Shown one piece after another: positions 42,679 through 51,927 of a DNA stretch of 64,000 nucleotides (its first letter is position 1; each line of letters opens with the position of its first letter). The notes below the pieces were generated by a model that saw only the letters and a program-made list of their open reading frames with translations, had not been told where the DNA came from and searched no databases. Position numbers and translations under genes: made by a program. The stretch comes from Propioniciclava tarda. GTDB taxonomy: Bacteria; Actinomycetota; Actinomycetes; Propionibacteriales; Propionibacteriaceae. The DNA lies in NCBI RefSeq assembly GCF_900182665.1, contig NZ_FXTL01000010.1, forward strand, positions 42,757 to 106,756, given 5' to 3'.

Positions 42679-44142
42679 GTGCGCTTCACGACCTCCAAGC
42701 CCGACTACGACCTGACCTACGATGACGTCTTCATGTCGCCGACCCGCAGTTCGATCCGTTCGAGGCTGGAGGTCGACCTGACCAGCACCGACTCCCTAGC
42801 CCTCCCGCTGCCGCTGGTCGTGGCCAACATGACGGCCATCTCCGGACGCCGCATGGCCGAGACCGTCGCGCGCCGCGGGGGCATCGCCATCTTCCCCCAG
42901 GATGTGCCTGCGGCCATCGTGGTGAAGGCGATCGAGCGCGTGAAGGCGGCCCCCGTCGTGTTCGAGTCCGCCATCCACGTCGCGCCCGACACCACGGCCG
43001 GCGAGGCTCTGGCGCTGATCCCGAAGCGCTCGCACGGTGCGGCGGTCGTGGTCGAGGGTGGGGTTCCGCTCGGTGTGGTCTCGTCCGGCGACCTCGACGG
43101 CCTGGATCGGTTCGTCCAGGTGCGCGAGGCCATGGTCCCCATCGCCGAACTCACGACCGTGCCCGCGTCCGCGTCGCCCACCGAGATCTTCGACGCCCTC
43201 TCCGAGCGGCGCCACAAGCTGGCCATCGCCCTGGACCCGGACGGCCGCCTCGTGGGCGTCCTGACGCCCAAGGGCGCCATGCGCGCGGCCCTGTACTCCC
43301 CCGCCGTCGATCATGCCGGAAGCCTCCGCGTCGGCACGGCCGTCGGCATCAGCGGGGACGCCGCCGCGCGCGCCGCCACCCTGCTGGACGCCGGTGCTGA
43401 CGTCCTCGTCATGGACACCGCCCACGGCCACCAGGAGCGGATGATCGCGGGCGTCGAGCGGGTGCGCTCCGTGCGCGACGAGTACGCGGCCCGCACCGGA
43501 CGCCGCGTCCCGATCGTCGCCGGCAACATCGTGACGCGTGAAGGGACGACCGACCTCATCGAGGCGGGCGCCGACGTCGTGAAGGTCGGTGTAGGCCCCG
43601 GCGCCATGTGCACGACCCGCATGCAGACCGGCGTGGGGCGTCCGCAGTTCTCGGCCGTGCTCGACTGCGCCGAGGCCGCCCGCGACATGGGCAAGTCGAT
43701 TTGGGCCGACGGAGGCGTCCGGCACCCGCGCGACGTCGCCTTGGCCCTCGCGGCGGGCGCTGGCGCGGTCATGATCGGCTCGTGGTTCGCGGGCACGTAC
43801 GAGTCCACCGGACCGCTCATGAGCGACGCGAACGGCCGCGTGTACAAGGAGTCGTTCGGAATGGCGTCCTCGCGCGCCGTGCGCGCGCGCACGCGCGACC
43901 AGTCGCTGCTCGAGCGGGCGCGGGCGTCCCTGTTCGAGGAGGGCATCTCCAACTCCCGGATGTACCTCGATCCGCAGCGTCCGGGCGTCGAGGACCTGAT
44001 CGACTTCATCGTCAGCGGCGTGCGGTCGTCCTGCACCTACGCCGGGGCGCGCACGCTCGATGACTTCCACGCCCGGGCCAGCATCGGCGTCCAGTCGCGC
44101 TCGGGCTACGAAGAGGGTCGTCCGCTGCACGTCAGCTGGTAG
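42679..44142 (+). CDS. guaB1: GuaB1-family IMP dehydrogenase-like protein (probable GMP reductase)
   Basis: A 487-residue TIM-barrel enzyme with an inserted CBS pair (about 95-215). Seen: DLTYDDVFMSPT, VVANMTAISGRRMA, DTAHGHQERM, VAGNIVTREGT, VKVGVGPGAMCTTRMQTGVG (catalytic Cys loop, about 310, written in short pieces VGPGAMCTTR and MQTGVG) and WADGGVRHP. The CTTR loop and N-terminus fit GuaB1, which in mycobacteria has been shown to be a GMP reductase rather than an IMP dehydrogenase. It would recycle guanine nucleotides. It sits alone between the two halves of the respiratory cluster and has a leaderless promoter and its own terminator. Confidence 0.87.
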   Translation: MRFTTSKPDYDLTYDDVFMSPTRSSIRSRLEVDLTSTDSLALPLPLVVANMTAISGRRMAETVARRGGIAIFPQDVPAAIVVKAIERVKAAPVVFESAIHVAPDTTAGEALALIPKRSHGAAVVVEGGVPLGVVSSGDLDGLDRFVQVREAMVPIAELTTVPASASPTEIFDALSERRHKLAIALDPDGRLVGVLTPKGAMRAALYSPAVDHAGSLRVGTAVGISGDAAARAATLLDAGADVLVMDTAHGHQERMIAGVERVRSVRDEYAARTGRRVPIVAGNIVTREGTTDLIEAGADVVKVGVGPGAMCTTRMQTGVGRPQFSAVLDCAEAARDMGKSIWADGGVRHPRDVALALAAGAGAVMIGSWFAGTYESTGPLMSDANGRVYKESFGMASSRAVRARTRDQSLLERARASLFEEGISNSRMYLDPQRPGVEDLIDFIVSGVRSSCTYAGARTLDDFHARASIGVQSRSGYEEGRPLHVSW

Positions 44143-44152
44143 CCGCACCACG

Positions 44153-44190
44153 ACAGGACGCCCCCGGCACGCTGGCCGGGGGCGTCCTGT
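44153..44190. terminator. Bidirectional terminator between guaB1 and ctaF
   Basis: ACAGGACGCCCCCGGC (44153-44168) pairs perfectly with GCCGGGGGCGTCCTGT (44175-44190) around a six-base loop; TGTGTGG follows. Convergent genes flank it, so it may serve both. Confidence 0.85.
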
Positions 44191-44200
44191 TGTGTGGAAC

Positions 44201-44614
44201 TCAGTGGCGGTAGTCGCCCACGTAGTACTCGTAGCACCAGCCGCAGACGGCCCAGACGCCGATGAGGGCGCCCATGATGGTCAGCCACCAGCCGAACACC
44301 GGGCCGAGCACGAGGATCGAGCACACGATCGAGCAGACGAACGGCCACATGCTCTTGGGCGGGAAGAATCCCAGCGCGCCCGCACCCTGGGCGACCTCGC
44401 CGCCCTTGTTGTCCTCGGGCCGGGAGTTCATCTTGCGTCCGATGACCCACAGGTAGAACCAGATCATCAGCGTCATGGCGAAGCAGAGGATGAACACCGT
44501 CTGCCCGATCGGCTCTACGGCGTGGTAGACCGCCAGCGACGCCCACAGGTAGATGCCGGTGACGATCAGGAAGAACACCCACAGGAACAGGAACAGCCTG
44601 GCTTCGACCTTCAT
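44201..44614 (-). CDS. ctaF: Cytochrome c oxidase subunit IV (actinobacterial type)
   Basis: A 137-residue protein with four membrane helices: [59 protein letters not shown] and [20 protein letters not shown]. It matches the actinobacterial CtaF that stabilises the aa3 oxidase in the supercomplex. The ATG overlaps the ctaD stop by four bases, so subunits I and IV are co-translated. Confidence 0.9.
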   Translation of the reverse strand: MKVEARLFLFLWVFFLIVTGIYLWASLAVYHAVEPIGQTVFILCFAMTLMIWFYLWVIGRKMNSRPEDNKGGEVAQGAGALGFFPPKSMWPFVCSIVCSILVLGPVFGWWLTIMGALIGVWAVCGWCYEYYVGDYRH

Positions 44615-46329
44615 CGCGTGGACTCCTTCGAACCGGTCAGGACGGGCGCTTCGGTGCGGGTCAGAGCCGCGTGGTAGTCGTCATGGGACGCCTCAGGGTG
44701 GTTCAGGTCGAAGGCCGGGGACTCCGAGCGCACGCGGGGGAGCGACACGAAGTTGTGCCGCGGCGGCGGGCAGGAGGTAGCCCATTCCAGCGACCGGCCC
44801 CAGCCCCACGGATCGTCCACGGTGACCTTGGGCGCGTTCCTGGTGATCCAGACGTTCCAGATGAACGGCAGCATGGACGCCGCGAGCAGGAACGCTCCGA
44901 CCGTCGAGACCTGGTTGAGGAACGTGAAGCCCTCGGTCGGCAGGTAGTCGGCGATTCGGCGCTGCATCCCTTCGACACCCAGCCAGTGCTGCACGAGGAA
45001 GGTGGTGTGGAAGCCGATGAACAGCATCCAGAAGTGGACCTTGCCCCACGTCTCGTCCAGCATGCGGCCGTAGAACTTGGGCCACCAGAAGTAGAAGCCT
45101 GCGAACATCGCGAACACGACGGTGCCGAACAGCACGTAGTGGAAGTGCGCGACGACGAAGTAGGTGTCGGACACCTGGAAGTCGAGCGGCGGCGAGGCGA
45201 GGATGATGCCCGTCAGGCCACCGAACAGGAAGGTCGTGAGGAAGCCCACGGACCACAGCAGCGGGGTGTCCATCCGCAACGAGCCGCCCCACAAGGTGCC
45301 GATCCAGTTGAAGAACTTCACGCCCGTGGGCACCGCGATCATGAACGTCATGAACGAGAAGTAGGGCAGGTTGACCGCACCGGTCACGAACATGTGGTGA
45401 GCCCACACGGCGATCGACAGGCCGCCGATCGCGAGCGTGGCGCCGACCAGGCCGACGTAGCCGAACACGGGCTTGCGGGCGAACACCGGAAGGATCTCGG
45501 TGATCAGCCCGAAGAACGGCAGGGCGATGATGTAGACCTCAGGGTGCCCGAAGAACCAGAAGAGGTGCTGCCACAGCAGGGGCCCGCCCGTGGCCGCGTC
45601 GAACAGGTGGGTGCCGATCCGACGATCGGCCTCGAGGCCCAGCAGGCCGGCGGCGAGCACCGGGAACGCGATCAGGATCATCATCGAGGTGACCAGGATG
45701 TTCCAGGTGAAGATCGGCATCCGGAACATCGTCATGCCAGGCATGCGCATCGTCGTGATGGTCGTGATGAAGTTCACGCCGCCGAGGATCGAGCTCAGGC
45801 CGAGGAGGTACAGGCCCATCAGCCAGAGGTCGCCGCCCACGCCGGGGCTGTGGATCGCGTTCGACAGCGGAACGTAGGCGAACCAGCCGAAGGACGCCGC
45901 ACCGCCGGGCGTCAGGAAGCCCGCGCAAGCCATGAGGGAGCCCATGAAATACAGCCAGAACGAGAACGCGTTCAGACGCGGGAAGGCGACGTCGGGCGCG
46001 CCGATCTGCAGCGGCATGAGCGCGTTCGCGAAGGCCGAGAACATCGGCGTCGCGAACATCAGCAGCATCAAGGTGCCGTGCATCGTGAAGAACTGGTTGA
46101 ACGTCTCGTACGACAGGTACTGCAGCGACGGGAAGGCCAGCTCTGCGCGGATGACCAGGGCCATCAGGCCGGCGAAGCCGAAGTAGAACAGGGCCGTCCA
46201 GAGGTACATCTGGCCGAGGACCTTGTGGTCGGTGGTGGTCAGCAGCTTCATGACCATGGTGCCGGCGCGGGTGTTACCCCGGACCTGGGTCTGCGTGCCA
46301 GCGGTGGCCCGGAACACGGTGGAGCTCAT
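44611..46329 (-). CDS. ctaD: Cytochrome aa3 oxidase subunit I
   Basis: A 572-residue heme-copper oxidase core with 12 helices. Heme a ligand His is in [11 protein letters not shown]. The CuB and Tyr-His pair are in [17 protein letters not shown]. The two further CuB His are in [13 protein letters not shown], and heme a/a3 His ligands are in [13 protein letters not shown]. The D-channel Asn-Asp motif region lies in the third helix. It reduces O2 to water and pumps protons. The start follows GGGCTGATCCC. The gene is four bases from ctaC's stop and overlaps ctaF. GGACGCC words are few (about three). Confidence 0.94.
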   Translation of the reverse strand: MSSTVFRATAGTQTQVRGNTRAGTMVMKLLTTTDHKVLGQMYLWTALFYFGFAGLMALVIRAELAFPSLQYLSYETFNQFFTMHGTLMLLMFATPMFSAFANALMPLQIGAPDVAFPRLNAFSFWLYFMGSLMACAGFLTPGGAASFGWFAYVPLSNAIHSPGVGGDLWLMGLYLLGLSSILGGVNFITTITTMRMPGMTMFRMPIFTWNILVTSMMILIAFPVLAAGLLGLEADRRIGTHLFDAATGGPLLWQHLFWFFGHPEVYIIALPFFGLITEILPVFARKPVFGYVGLVGATLAIGGLSIAVWAHHMFVTGAVNLPYFSFMTFMIAVPTGVKFFNWIGTLWGGSLRMDTPLLWSVGFLTTFLFGGLTGIILASPPLDFQVSDTYFVVAHFHYVLFGTVVFAMFAGFYFWWPKFYGRMLDETWGKVHFWMLFIGFHTTFLVQHWLGVEGMQRRIADYLPTEGFTFLNQVSTVGAFLLAASMLPFIWNVWITRNAPKVTVDDPWGWGRSLEWATSCPPPRHNFVSLPRVRSESPAFDLNHPEASHDDYHAALTRTEAPVLTGSKESTR

Positions 46330-46333
46330 GGGA

Positions 46334-47185
46334 TCAGCCCTCCTTCTTCGAGTCGTAGAGCGGGCCGGTCGCCGAGAAGGACGGCGGCTTGATCTCGCCG
46401 GTCTGGCCCTTGCTGGCCAGTTCCTTGATCTTGGCGTTGTACTCGTCGACGCTCACGATGTGCACGTTGAAGAGCATGGCTGAGTGGTAGGTGCCGCAGA
46501 GCTCGGCGCACTTGCCGAGGTACGTGCCGACGCGGGTGGGGGTCACGTCGAAGCTGTTCGGGTGGCCGGGCAGCACGTCGAGCTTGTAGTAGAACTCCGG
46601 GATCCAGAACGAGTGGTCGACATCGGCCGAGTACAAGTTGAACCGCACCGGCTCGCCGACCGGGAGGTACAGATCCGGGATCTTCTCCAGGGTGCCCACC
46701 TCATGGACCGTGGCGCCGATGCTCGAGTTGGCGTCCTCCATGTAGTTGAACGTCCAGGACCACTTCTGCCCGATGACGTTCACCGTGTGAACGGGGCCGT
46801 CGGCCTTCTTGCCCACGGCGTCCTGCGCCTGCACGGTGAAGAAGAACAGCACCGAGATGATGAGCACCGGAACGATCGTGTACAGGATCTCCAGCGGCAG
46901 GTTGTACCGGTTCTGGCGCGGGGTCTCGCCCTCGTGCTTGCGCCGATAGCGGAAGATCACCCAGCCGATAAGGCCCCAGACGAAGACGCCGATCACCATC
47001 GAGGCGATCCAGGCGCCGTTCCAGAGGTTGCCGATATGGGGGGCTCGGTCACTGGCCGCCACCGGCATGCCCCAGCGGGCCCACTGGTCCGCAGTGTCCT
47101 TTGAGCATCCGGAAAGCAGCAGGGTCGCCGAGGCGGCGATGCTCGCCGCCGCGATGCGGCCTGGTGTCCGTAGTGATCTACCCAC
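46334..47185 (-). CDS. ctaC: Cytochrome aa3 oxidase subunit II
   Basis: A 283-residue lipoprotein-type subunit II. The signal has [12 protein letters not shown] (lipobox LSGC). Two membrane hairpin helices (about 55-75, [19 protein letters not shown]; about 100-120, [20 protein letters not shown]) precede the cupredoxin domain. That domain has the CuA-site motifs [11 protein letters not shown] and [12 protein letters not shown], with [11 protein letters not shown] as the aromatic electron entry. CuA receives electrons from QcrC. It is the first gene of ctaC-ctaD-ctaF. Upstream, the 179-base stretch holds the terminator of the Fe-S carrier gene. Confidence 0.93.
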   Translation of the reverse strand: MGRSLRTPGRIAAASIAASATLLLSGCSKDTADQWARWGMPVAASDRAPHIGNLWNGAWIASMVIGVFVWGLIGWVIFRYRRKHEGETPRQNRYNLPLEILYTIVPVLIISVLFFFTVQAQDAVGKKADGPVHTVNVIGQKWSWTFNYMEDANSSIGATVHEVGTLEKIPDLYLPVGEPVRFNLYSADVDHSFWIPEFYYKLDVLPGHPNSFDVTPTRVGTYLGKCAELCGTYHSAMLFNVHIVSVDEYNAKIKELASKGQTGEIKPPSFSATGPLYDSKKEG

Positions 47186-47276
47186 GTTGCGCCTTTCGAT
47201 CGTCCCCGCGTCCGCGCCGCCGCGCGCCGCGTTCGCCAGGGGGATTCACGCCTGGTAATGCTGCGGTCACCCTAAC

Positions 47277-47354
47277 AAAACACGCCCACCGGCGCCTCCC
47301 CCGTTCCGCGGGAATGGACAGACAGTTTCCTGGCCGGAAGCGCTAGTGGGCGTG
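47277..47354 (-). terminator. Probable terminator between erpA and ctaC
   Basis: On the minus strand CACGCCCAC (47346-47354) pairs with GTGGGCGTG (47281-47289), which is followed by TTTTGTT. The large loop contains a second small stem (CCCGCGG). It would end the Fe-S carrier transcript ahead of ctaC. Confidence 0.55.
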
Positions 47355-47364
47355 TGGTTGTGGG

Positions 47365-47709
47365 TCAGTTGAAGCTGTCGCCGCAGGCGCAGGATCCGGA
47401 CGCGTTCGGGTTGTCGATCGTGAAGCCCTGCTGCTCGATCGTATCGGCGAAGTCGATGGTCGCACCCTGCAGATACGGCGCGCTCATGCGGTCGGTGACG
47501 ACCTTCACGCCGTACCACTCGAAGGCGACGTCGCCGTCCAGGTCGCTGTCGTCCAGCGTCAGCTGGTAGCGCAGCCCCGAGCAGCCGCCGGCGGCGACTC
47601 CGATGCGGAGGTGCAGGTTCTCGTCGGGCTCGGACGCCGCGAGTGCGGCGACCTTGTTGGCGGCAGCTTCCGTCAGGATGATGCCCTGGGTCTGCTGGTC
47701 AACGCTCAT
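47365..47709 (-). CDS. erpA: Iron-sulfur cluster insertion protein (A-type carrier)
   Basis: A 114-residue HesB/IscA-family protein. The cluster-binding cysteines are in AAGGCSGLRYQLTLDD (about 43) and ASGSCACGDSFN at the end (CxC). It delivers Fe-S clusters to target enzymes. A GTGAGGAACC ribosome site precedes the ATG. It lies upstream of ctaC and the nearby Rieske and lipoyl-synthase genes are plausible clients, though that is inference. Confidence 0.9.
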   Translation of the reverse strand: MSVDQQTQGIILTEAAANKVAALAASEPDENLHLRIGVAAGGCSGLRYQLTLDDSDLDGDVAFEWYGVKVVTDRMSAPYLQGATIDFADTIEQQGFTIDNPNASGSCACGDSFN

Positions 47710-47820
47710 ATCGGTTCCTCACAGTGAGTATGTCGTGGTGTGGGTGAAACCCCGCCGGCGAGGCGGCTTATTCCGCGCCAGTGTACGTCGAGTCGGCGCG
47801 ATGTCGAGACAGGGTGTCGC

Positions 47821-48738
47821 TCAGGCCAGCCAGGTCCGGGCGACCCGGGCGGACGCCTCGCGGATGGCATCGGCGTCCAGGGTGCCGCCCCCCGCCAGCG
47901 ACTGGACGGCCTCGATGCCGTGTCGTCGGACCTCCCGCACGGAGATGTCGACCGATCCGGCCAGGGCCAAGCACGGGATGCCCCGTTCGGACGCCAGCGG
48001 CGCCAGTCCCAGCACGGCCGGCCCGCCGAAGTTGCCGATCGTGAAGGTATCCGTGCCGACGACCACCAGGTCGCAGCGGGAGAGAGTCTCCGTCAACCGT
48101 GCGGCCGCCACGCACGCGGCGAAACCGGAGAGGAGGCGTCCGCCCAGAGCCGCGAAGACCAGCGGCAGGCCACCGGCCGCTCCCAGCCCGGGCGCGTCCT
48201 CGACGCCCCAATCGGACGCCCGCCGCGCGAGTTCGGCGTCCTCGGCAAGAACGTCGGCCACCGGACGACCAGCCGCGTAGCCGAGCCGCGCGGCCACTCC
48301 CTCGAGGCCGAGCAACCGGTGGGCAGACTGGTCACCGGGCAGGATCACGAGAAGGTCGACCGCCGCGCCGAGGCCGCGCAGGCGTCCGGGGTCGTCGGTC
48401 GCGGCGTCGATCCCCAGCCCGGCCAGGAGCCCGACGATGTCGTCCGGGGTGGCTTCGGCCAGGGGCGTGAGGTCGACCAGGAGCCTGCCCGGACCCGCGT
48501 CCATAGCGGCTCGCGTGCGGCGTCCGAGGTCGACCGGATCACCGGACGTCACCAGCGTGGTCTCCTGCCCGAGGGCAGACAGGGCGGCACCGAGGTCCGG
48601 CCCGGAGGACGCGAGCGGGACCACCGCGAACTGGTGGCCTCCCGGTGCGACCGAGGCGAAGCCTGAGGCAATCGCCCGGCTGGCGATCACCGGGTCCGCG
48701 AGACCGATCCGATCGCTGCAGACGAGAACACGGCTCAC
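47821..48738 (-). CDS. Glycerate kinase family protein
   Basis: A 305-residue GlxK-type glycerate kinase. Seen: GLADPVIASRAIASGF, LVDLTPLAEATPD, GAAGGLPLVFAALGGRLLSG (the conserved G-A-G-G-L-G-A region of the family) and DLVVVGTDTFTIGNFGGP in place of the usual DLVITGEG. It would phosphorylate glycerate to a phosphoglycerate. The GTG start overlaps the pspA stop (GTGA). A much longer reading from 49641 covers pspA in another frame and is rejected. About 110 bases separate it from the Fe-S carrier gene. The specific glycerate isomer cannot be assigned. Confidence 0.75.
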   Translation of the reverse strand: MSRVLVCSDRIGLADPVIASRAIASGFASVAPGGHQFAVVPLASSGPDLGAALSALGQETTLVTSGDPVDLGRRTRAAMDAGPGRLLVDLTPLAEATPDDIVGLLAGLGIDAATDDPGRLRGLGAAVDLLVILPGDQSAHRLLGLEGVAARLGYAAGRPVADVLAEDAELARRASDWGVEDAPGLGAAGGLPLVFAALGGRLLSGFAACVAAARLTETLSRCDLVVVGTDTFTIGNFGGPAVLGLAPLASERGIPCLALAGSVDISVREVRRHGIEAVQSLAGGGTLDADAIREASARVARTWLA

Positions 48739-49562
48739 GCCGAAGGTGCCTCGCTCTGGCTCGCGGCGCCGGACTCGCCCGCGGCCGGGGAGTTCTTCGG
48801 CTGCTGCCACTGGCCCGCAGGCAGCTGCGGCGTGGCTTGCGTGGGCGCCCCGGGTTCGAGCTGCCCGAGCGAACGCTTCAGCTGTTCGAGCTCGTTGTCG
48901 ACCTGCGCGGTGGACGCCAGGGCGTTCAGCTCGCGAGTGATGTCGTCCGAGCCGGTGCTCAGGGGATCGGCGAGGGCGCCGGACGACAGCAGCTCGTCCA
49001 CCGCGCCCGCACGTGCCTGGAGCTGCTGCGTCTTGTCCTCGGCCCGCTCGATCGCGAGGCCGATGTCGCCCATCTCCCGACCGAGGCCCGCGTAGGCGTC
49101 CCCGATCTTCGCCTGCGCCTCGGCCGCCGAATAGGTCGCCTTGATCGTCTCCTTCTTGGTGCGGAAGGCGTCGACCCGGGACTGCAGCTGCTGGCTCGCG
49201 CGGATCAGCTTCTCCTCTTCGGCCTGCAGCTGCGCGTACTGGCCCTGCAGGTCGCCGAGCTGCGCCTGCAGGCCCGCCTTGCGGGTGAGAGCCTCGCGGG
49301 CCAGGTCCTCCCGGTTCATGGCGAGCGCCTGGCGTGCGGCGTCGGTGTACTTGTCGATCTGCTGGTTCAGGGCGCCGACCTGCAACTCGAGGCGCTTGCG
49401 GCTCGTCGCCACCTCGGCCACGCCCTTGCGCACTTGCTGCAACAGTTCGAGCTGCCGCTGGTAGGAGTAGTCGAGCGTCTCGCGCGGATCCTCGAGCCGA
49501 TCGAGCGCGGCGTCCGCCTTGGCGCCGAAGATCATCTTGAGACGGTCGAAAATGCCGGGCAT
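48735..49562 (-). CDS. pspA: PspA/IM30-family membrane-stress protein
   Basis: A 275-residue, almost wholly helical coiled-coil protein. It has DRLKMIFGAKADAALDRLEDP at the N-terminus (about 4-24), the typical PspA amphipathic helix, then YSYQRQLELLQQVRKGVAEV and LQVGALNQQIDKYTDAARQAL. It binds and protects the cytoplasmic membrane. The last 55 residues are a Gln/Pro/Ala-rich disordered tail. GGAAGG precedes the ATG. No PspBC or membrane regulators are adjacent. Confidence 0.9.
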   Translation of the reverse strand: MPGIFDRLKMIFGAKADAALDRLEDPRETLDYSYQRQLELLQQVRKGVAEVATSRKRLELQVGALNQQIDKYTDAARQALAMNREDLAREALTRKAGLQAQLGDLQGQYAQLQAEEEKLIRASQQLQSRVDAFRTKKETIKATYSAAEAQAKIGDAYAGLGREMGDIGLAIERAEDKTQQLQARAGAVDELLSSGALADPLSTGSDDITRELNALASTAQVDNELEQLKRSLGQLEPGAPTQATPQLPAGQWQQPKNSPAAGESGAASQSEAPSA

Positions 49563-49703
49563 GAGGGTCCTTCCAGGGGGCCGACGAACGCCACCAGAGT
49601 AGGCGGTCCGGCAACGTCCGGTCCGCTCGGCGCGGAATCACACGCGGGCCGTCCGCTCGCCTAGACTGACGATCCGTCGTCCCCCGTCGCGCGAAGGATC
49701 ACC

Positions 49704-50258
49704 GTGGGCCTGTTCAAGTCGTCCAAGAACTCGACTCCGGTCACGCCGGAACCGCCCGCGTCCCCCGGCCAGGCCGCTCGCAAGGACCGGCCGACGCCGT
49801 CCCGGCGCGAGGCCGAGGCGGCGCGCATGGCGCGCCTGCACCCCGAGCTGGACCCGAAAAAGGCCAAGCAGATCAACCGGGAGGCGACCGATCAGCGCCG
49901 CCGGGCCCAGATGACGGCCGTCGACAACCTGCCCGAACGGGCCCTGATGCGCGACGTCGTCGACTCGCGCTTCAACGTCGGCGAGATCGCGCTGCCGCTC
50001 ATGCTGGTCGTCCTGCTGCTCGTGATGATTCCGGCGCTGCGCACGATCGCCGACATGTCGCTCTACTTCATGTGGGGCATCCTCGCGCTGATCATCACCG
50101 ACATCATGCTGATGTGGACGCGCTACAAGCGCCTCGCCGCCGAGCGCATCCCCGGACGCCCCCTCAAGGGCATGATGTTCTACGGCTGGAACCGGCAGAT
50201 GTCGATCCGCCGCTGGCGCATCCCGGCACCGCGCGTCAAGCGCGGGGACAAGATCTGA
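49704..50258 (+). CDS. DUF3043 membrane protein
   Basis: A 184-residue actinobacterial protein with a basic N-terminal half (SRREAEAARMARLHPELDPKKAK) and two membrane helices near 105-125 (LPLMLVVLLLVMIPAL) and 130-150 (LYFMWGILALIITDIMLMW), then a basic C-terminus. This is the DUF3043 layout; function unknown. The GTG follows AAGGA. A -10-like TAGACT lies at 49662-49667. The small gene at 50260 begins one base after its stop. Confidence 0.85.
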   Translation: MGLFKSSKNSTPVTPEPPASPGQAARKDRPTPSRREAEAARMARLHPELDPKKAKQINREATDQRRRAQMTAVDNLPERALMRDVVDSRFNVGEIALPLMLVVLLLVMIPALRTIADMSLYFMWGILALIITDIMLMWTRYKRLAAERIPGRPLKGMMFYGWNRQMSIRRWRIPAPRVKRGDKI

Positions 50259-50259
50259 C

Positions 50260-50433
50260 GTGAGCTTCCACTGGGAGGCCGCCGACTACCGCAGCCAGGA
50301 CTTCCCCACCCGCGCCGAAGCCGAAGCGTGGCTGACCGAGTGCTACCTGGACCTCGTGGATGACGGCGTCGAGGCCGTCACGTTGTACGACGAGACCCAC
50401 GTCGTCTACGGCCCGATGAGCCTGCTCACCTGA
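50260..50433 (+). CDS. Small conserved-looking protein, 57 residues
   Basis: A short GTG-started frame giving MSFHWEAADYRSQDFPTRAE, AEAWLTECYLDLVDDGVEAV, TLYDETHVVYGPMSLLT. Acidic and soluble, with a composition and codon use like its neighbours (third positions G/C). It starts one base after the DUF3043 stop, so it is likely translated from the same mRNA. It resembles small modulators with an alternating beta-alpha-beta pattern. No family name comes to mind; function unknown. Confidence 0.65.
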   Translation: MSFHWEAADYRSQDFPTRAEAEAWLTECYLDLVDDGVEAVTLYDETHVVYGPMSLLT

Positions 50434-50437
50434 GCTG

Positions 50438-50737
50438 CTACCCGACGGACGCCGCGGCATCCGTCCGACGCGTCCGGGCGTCCTGGACGACCAGCACGCC
50501 CCCGAACACCACCAGGGCCAGACCCACGGCCCCCACGACGGGGCGAGCACCCTGCCAGGTGCTGGCCCGCTGCTCGTAGGTCTGGGTCTGCGACCCGTCG
50601 GCGCTGGCGCACGAGTCCCCCGGACGCATCACCGCGTCGCGGCACATGAGCGCGGGCGAGGCGCCGAGCACGAGCGCCCAGAGGATCGCCGCCGACCCGA
50701 CCACGACCAGGGACAGGTGGGCGACGATCGACTTCAC
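50438..50737 (-). CDS. Small membrane protein with a Cys-bearing loop
   Basis: A 99-residue protein with two predicted membrane helices ([19 protein letters not shown], about 8-26; [18 protein letters not shown], about 66-84). The connecting loop [20 protein letters not shown] has two Cys that could form a disulfide outside. Similar small proteins occur in other actinobacteria (helix, MxCRD-MxPGD-C, helix). Its GTG start overlaps the gcvT stop (GTGA), so it is co-translated with gcvT. Function unknown. Confidence 0.7.
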   Translation of the reverse strand: MKSIVAHLSLVVVGSAAILWALVLGASPALMCRDAVMRPGDSCASADGSQTQTYEQRASTWQGARPVVGAVGLALVVFGGVLVVQDARTRRTDAAASVG

Positions 50738-51828
50738 GAACGAACCTGGGGCGTCACCAACGGCGCCTTCTCGACCGTGAACGGCTCGGTGCGCGCGCGG
50801 ACCTGCACAGACACCGCGTCACCGAACGTCACCGCCGGGTCGAGCAGCGCGAGCGCGATGCCCGTGCCGAGCGTCGGGCTGAACGTGCCGGACGTCACCA
50901 CGCCGAGGTGCTTGCCGTCGGCGTCCACGACCTCCATGCCCGGGCGCGGAATGCCCTTGCCGGACGCCTTGAGCGCGCGCATGCGGCGGGCGGGTCCGGC
51001 GGCCTTGACGGTCTTGAGCGCCTCGGCTCCCCAGAAGGTGTCCTTCGCCCAGCCGACGGCCCAGCCCGCGCCGGCCTCGACCGGGTTGATGTCCAGGCTC
51101 AGTTCGTGGCCGTGCAGCGGGTAGCCCATTTCGGTGCGCAGCGTGTCCCGCGCGCCGAGCCCGCAGGCGAGCAGTCCGAGCGGCTGGCCGGCGTCCATGA
51201 TGGCGTCCCACACGGCGCCCGCGTCCGAGCAAGCGGTGACGATCTCGTAGCCCTTCTCGCCCGTGTACCCCGTGCGGCACACGCGCACCGGCACCCCGGC
51301 CGCGGTGCCGTCGACGAACGCCATGTAGGGCAGCTCCCACGGGGCGCCGATGGCCCGCATCACCTGGTCGCTCGCGTCACCCTGGACGGCGATCACCGCG
51401 TAGTCGTCGTGCTGGCTGGTCACGGTGATGCCCTCCGGCGCGGCGGCCTGGAGCATGGCGACGACGGCGGCGGTGTTGGAGGCGTTCGGCACCAGGAACA
51501 ACTCATCGTCAGCGACGTAGTAGGCGATCAGGTCGTCGACGACCCCGCCCGACTCCGTGCAGCACAGCGTGTACTGCGCCTGCCCCGGACCAATCTTGCG
51601 CAGGTCGTTGGCGAGGCACGCGTTCACGAACTCAGCCGCCCCCGGCCCGCTGACGAGCGCCTTCCCCAGGTGGCTCACGTCGAATACCCCGACGGCGTTT
51701 CGGGTGGCGTTGTGCTCGGCGACGATCGAGGTGTACTGCAGCGGCATCGACCAGCCGCCGAACTCGGCGAACTTGGCGCCGAGAGCCACGTGACGATCGT
51801 GCAGAGGAGAGGTCTTCAGTTCGGACAT
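50734..51828 (-). CDS. gcvT: Glycine cleavage system aminomethyltransferase (T protein)
   Basis: A 364-residue tetrahydrofolate-dependent enzyme. Seen: [31 protein letters not shown] [15 protein letters not shown] (about 53), [22 protein letters not shown] (about 190) and [18 protein letters not shown]. It acts with GcvP, GcvH and Lpd, which are not in the window. MSELKTS is chosen as the start; the longer reading from 51888 begins with an unrelated basic stretch. TAATTT seven bases upstream suggests a leaderless or nearly leaderless mRNA. Confidence 0.93.
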   Translation of the reverse strand: MSELKTSPLHDRHVALGAKFAEFGGWSMPLQYTSIVAEHNATRNAVGVFDVSHLGKALVSGPGAAEFVNACLANDLRKIGPGQAQYTLCCTESGGVVDDLIAYYVADDELFLVPNASNTAAVVAMLQAAAPEGITVTSQHDDYAVIAVQGDASDQVMRAIGAPWELPYMAFVDGTAAGVPVRVCRTGYTGEKGYEIVTACSDAGAVWDAIMDAGQPLGLLACGLGARDTLRTEMGYPLHGHELSLDINPVEAGAGWAVGWAKDTFWGAEALKTVKAAGPARRMRALKASGKGIPRPGMEVVDADGKHLGVVTSGTFSPTLGTGIALALLDPAVTFGDAVSVQVRARTEPFTVEKAPLVTPQVRS

Positions 51829-51927
51829 GACCTTGAAATTACTACGCCTGACGGCGCGACGAGCGCGCCCCCACCAGGTCGCACGCATGGCTATCGTGGG
51901 ACACCTACGAACGCCTTGGAGGAGCCC

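Noticed and set aside
47821..49641. One 606-codon minus-strand protein
   Set aside because: The N-terminal half is antisense-like text in the pspA frame region; glycerate kinase begins at the GTG at 48738 overlapping the pspA stop.
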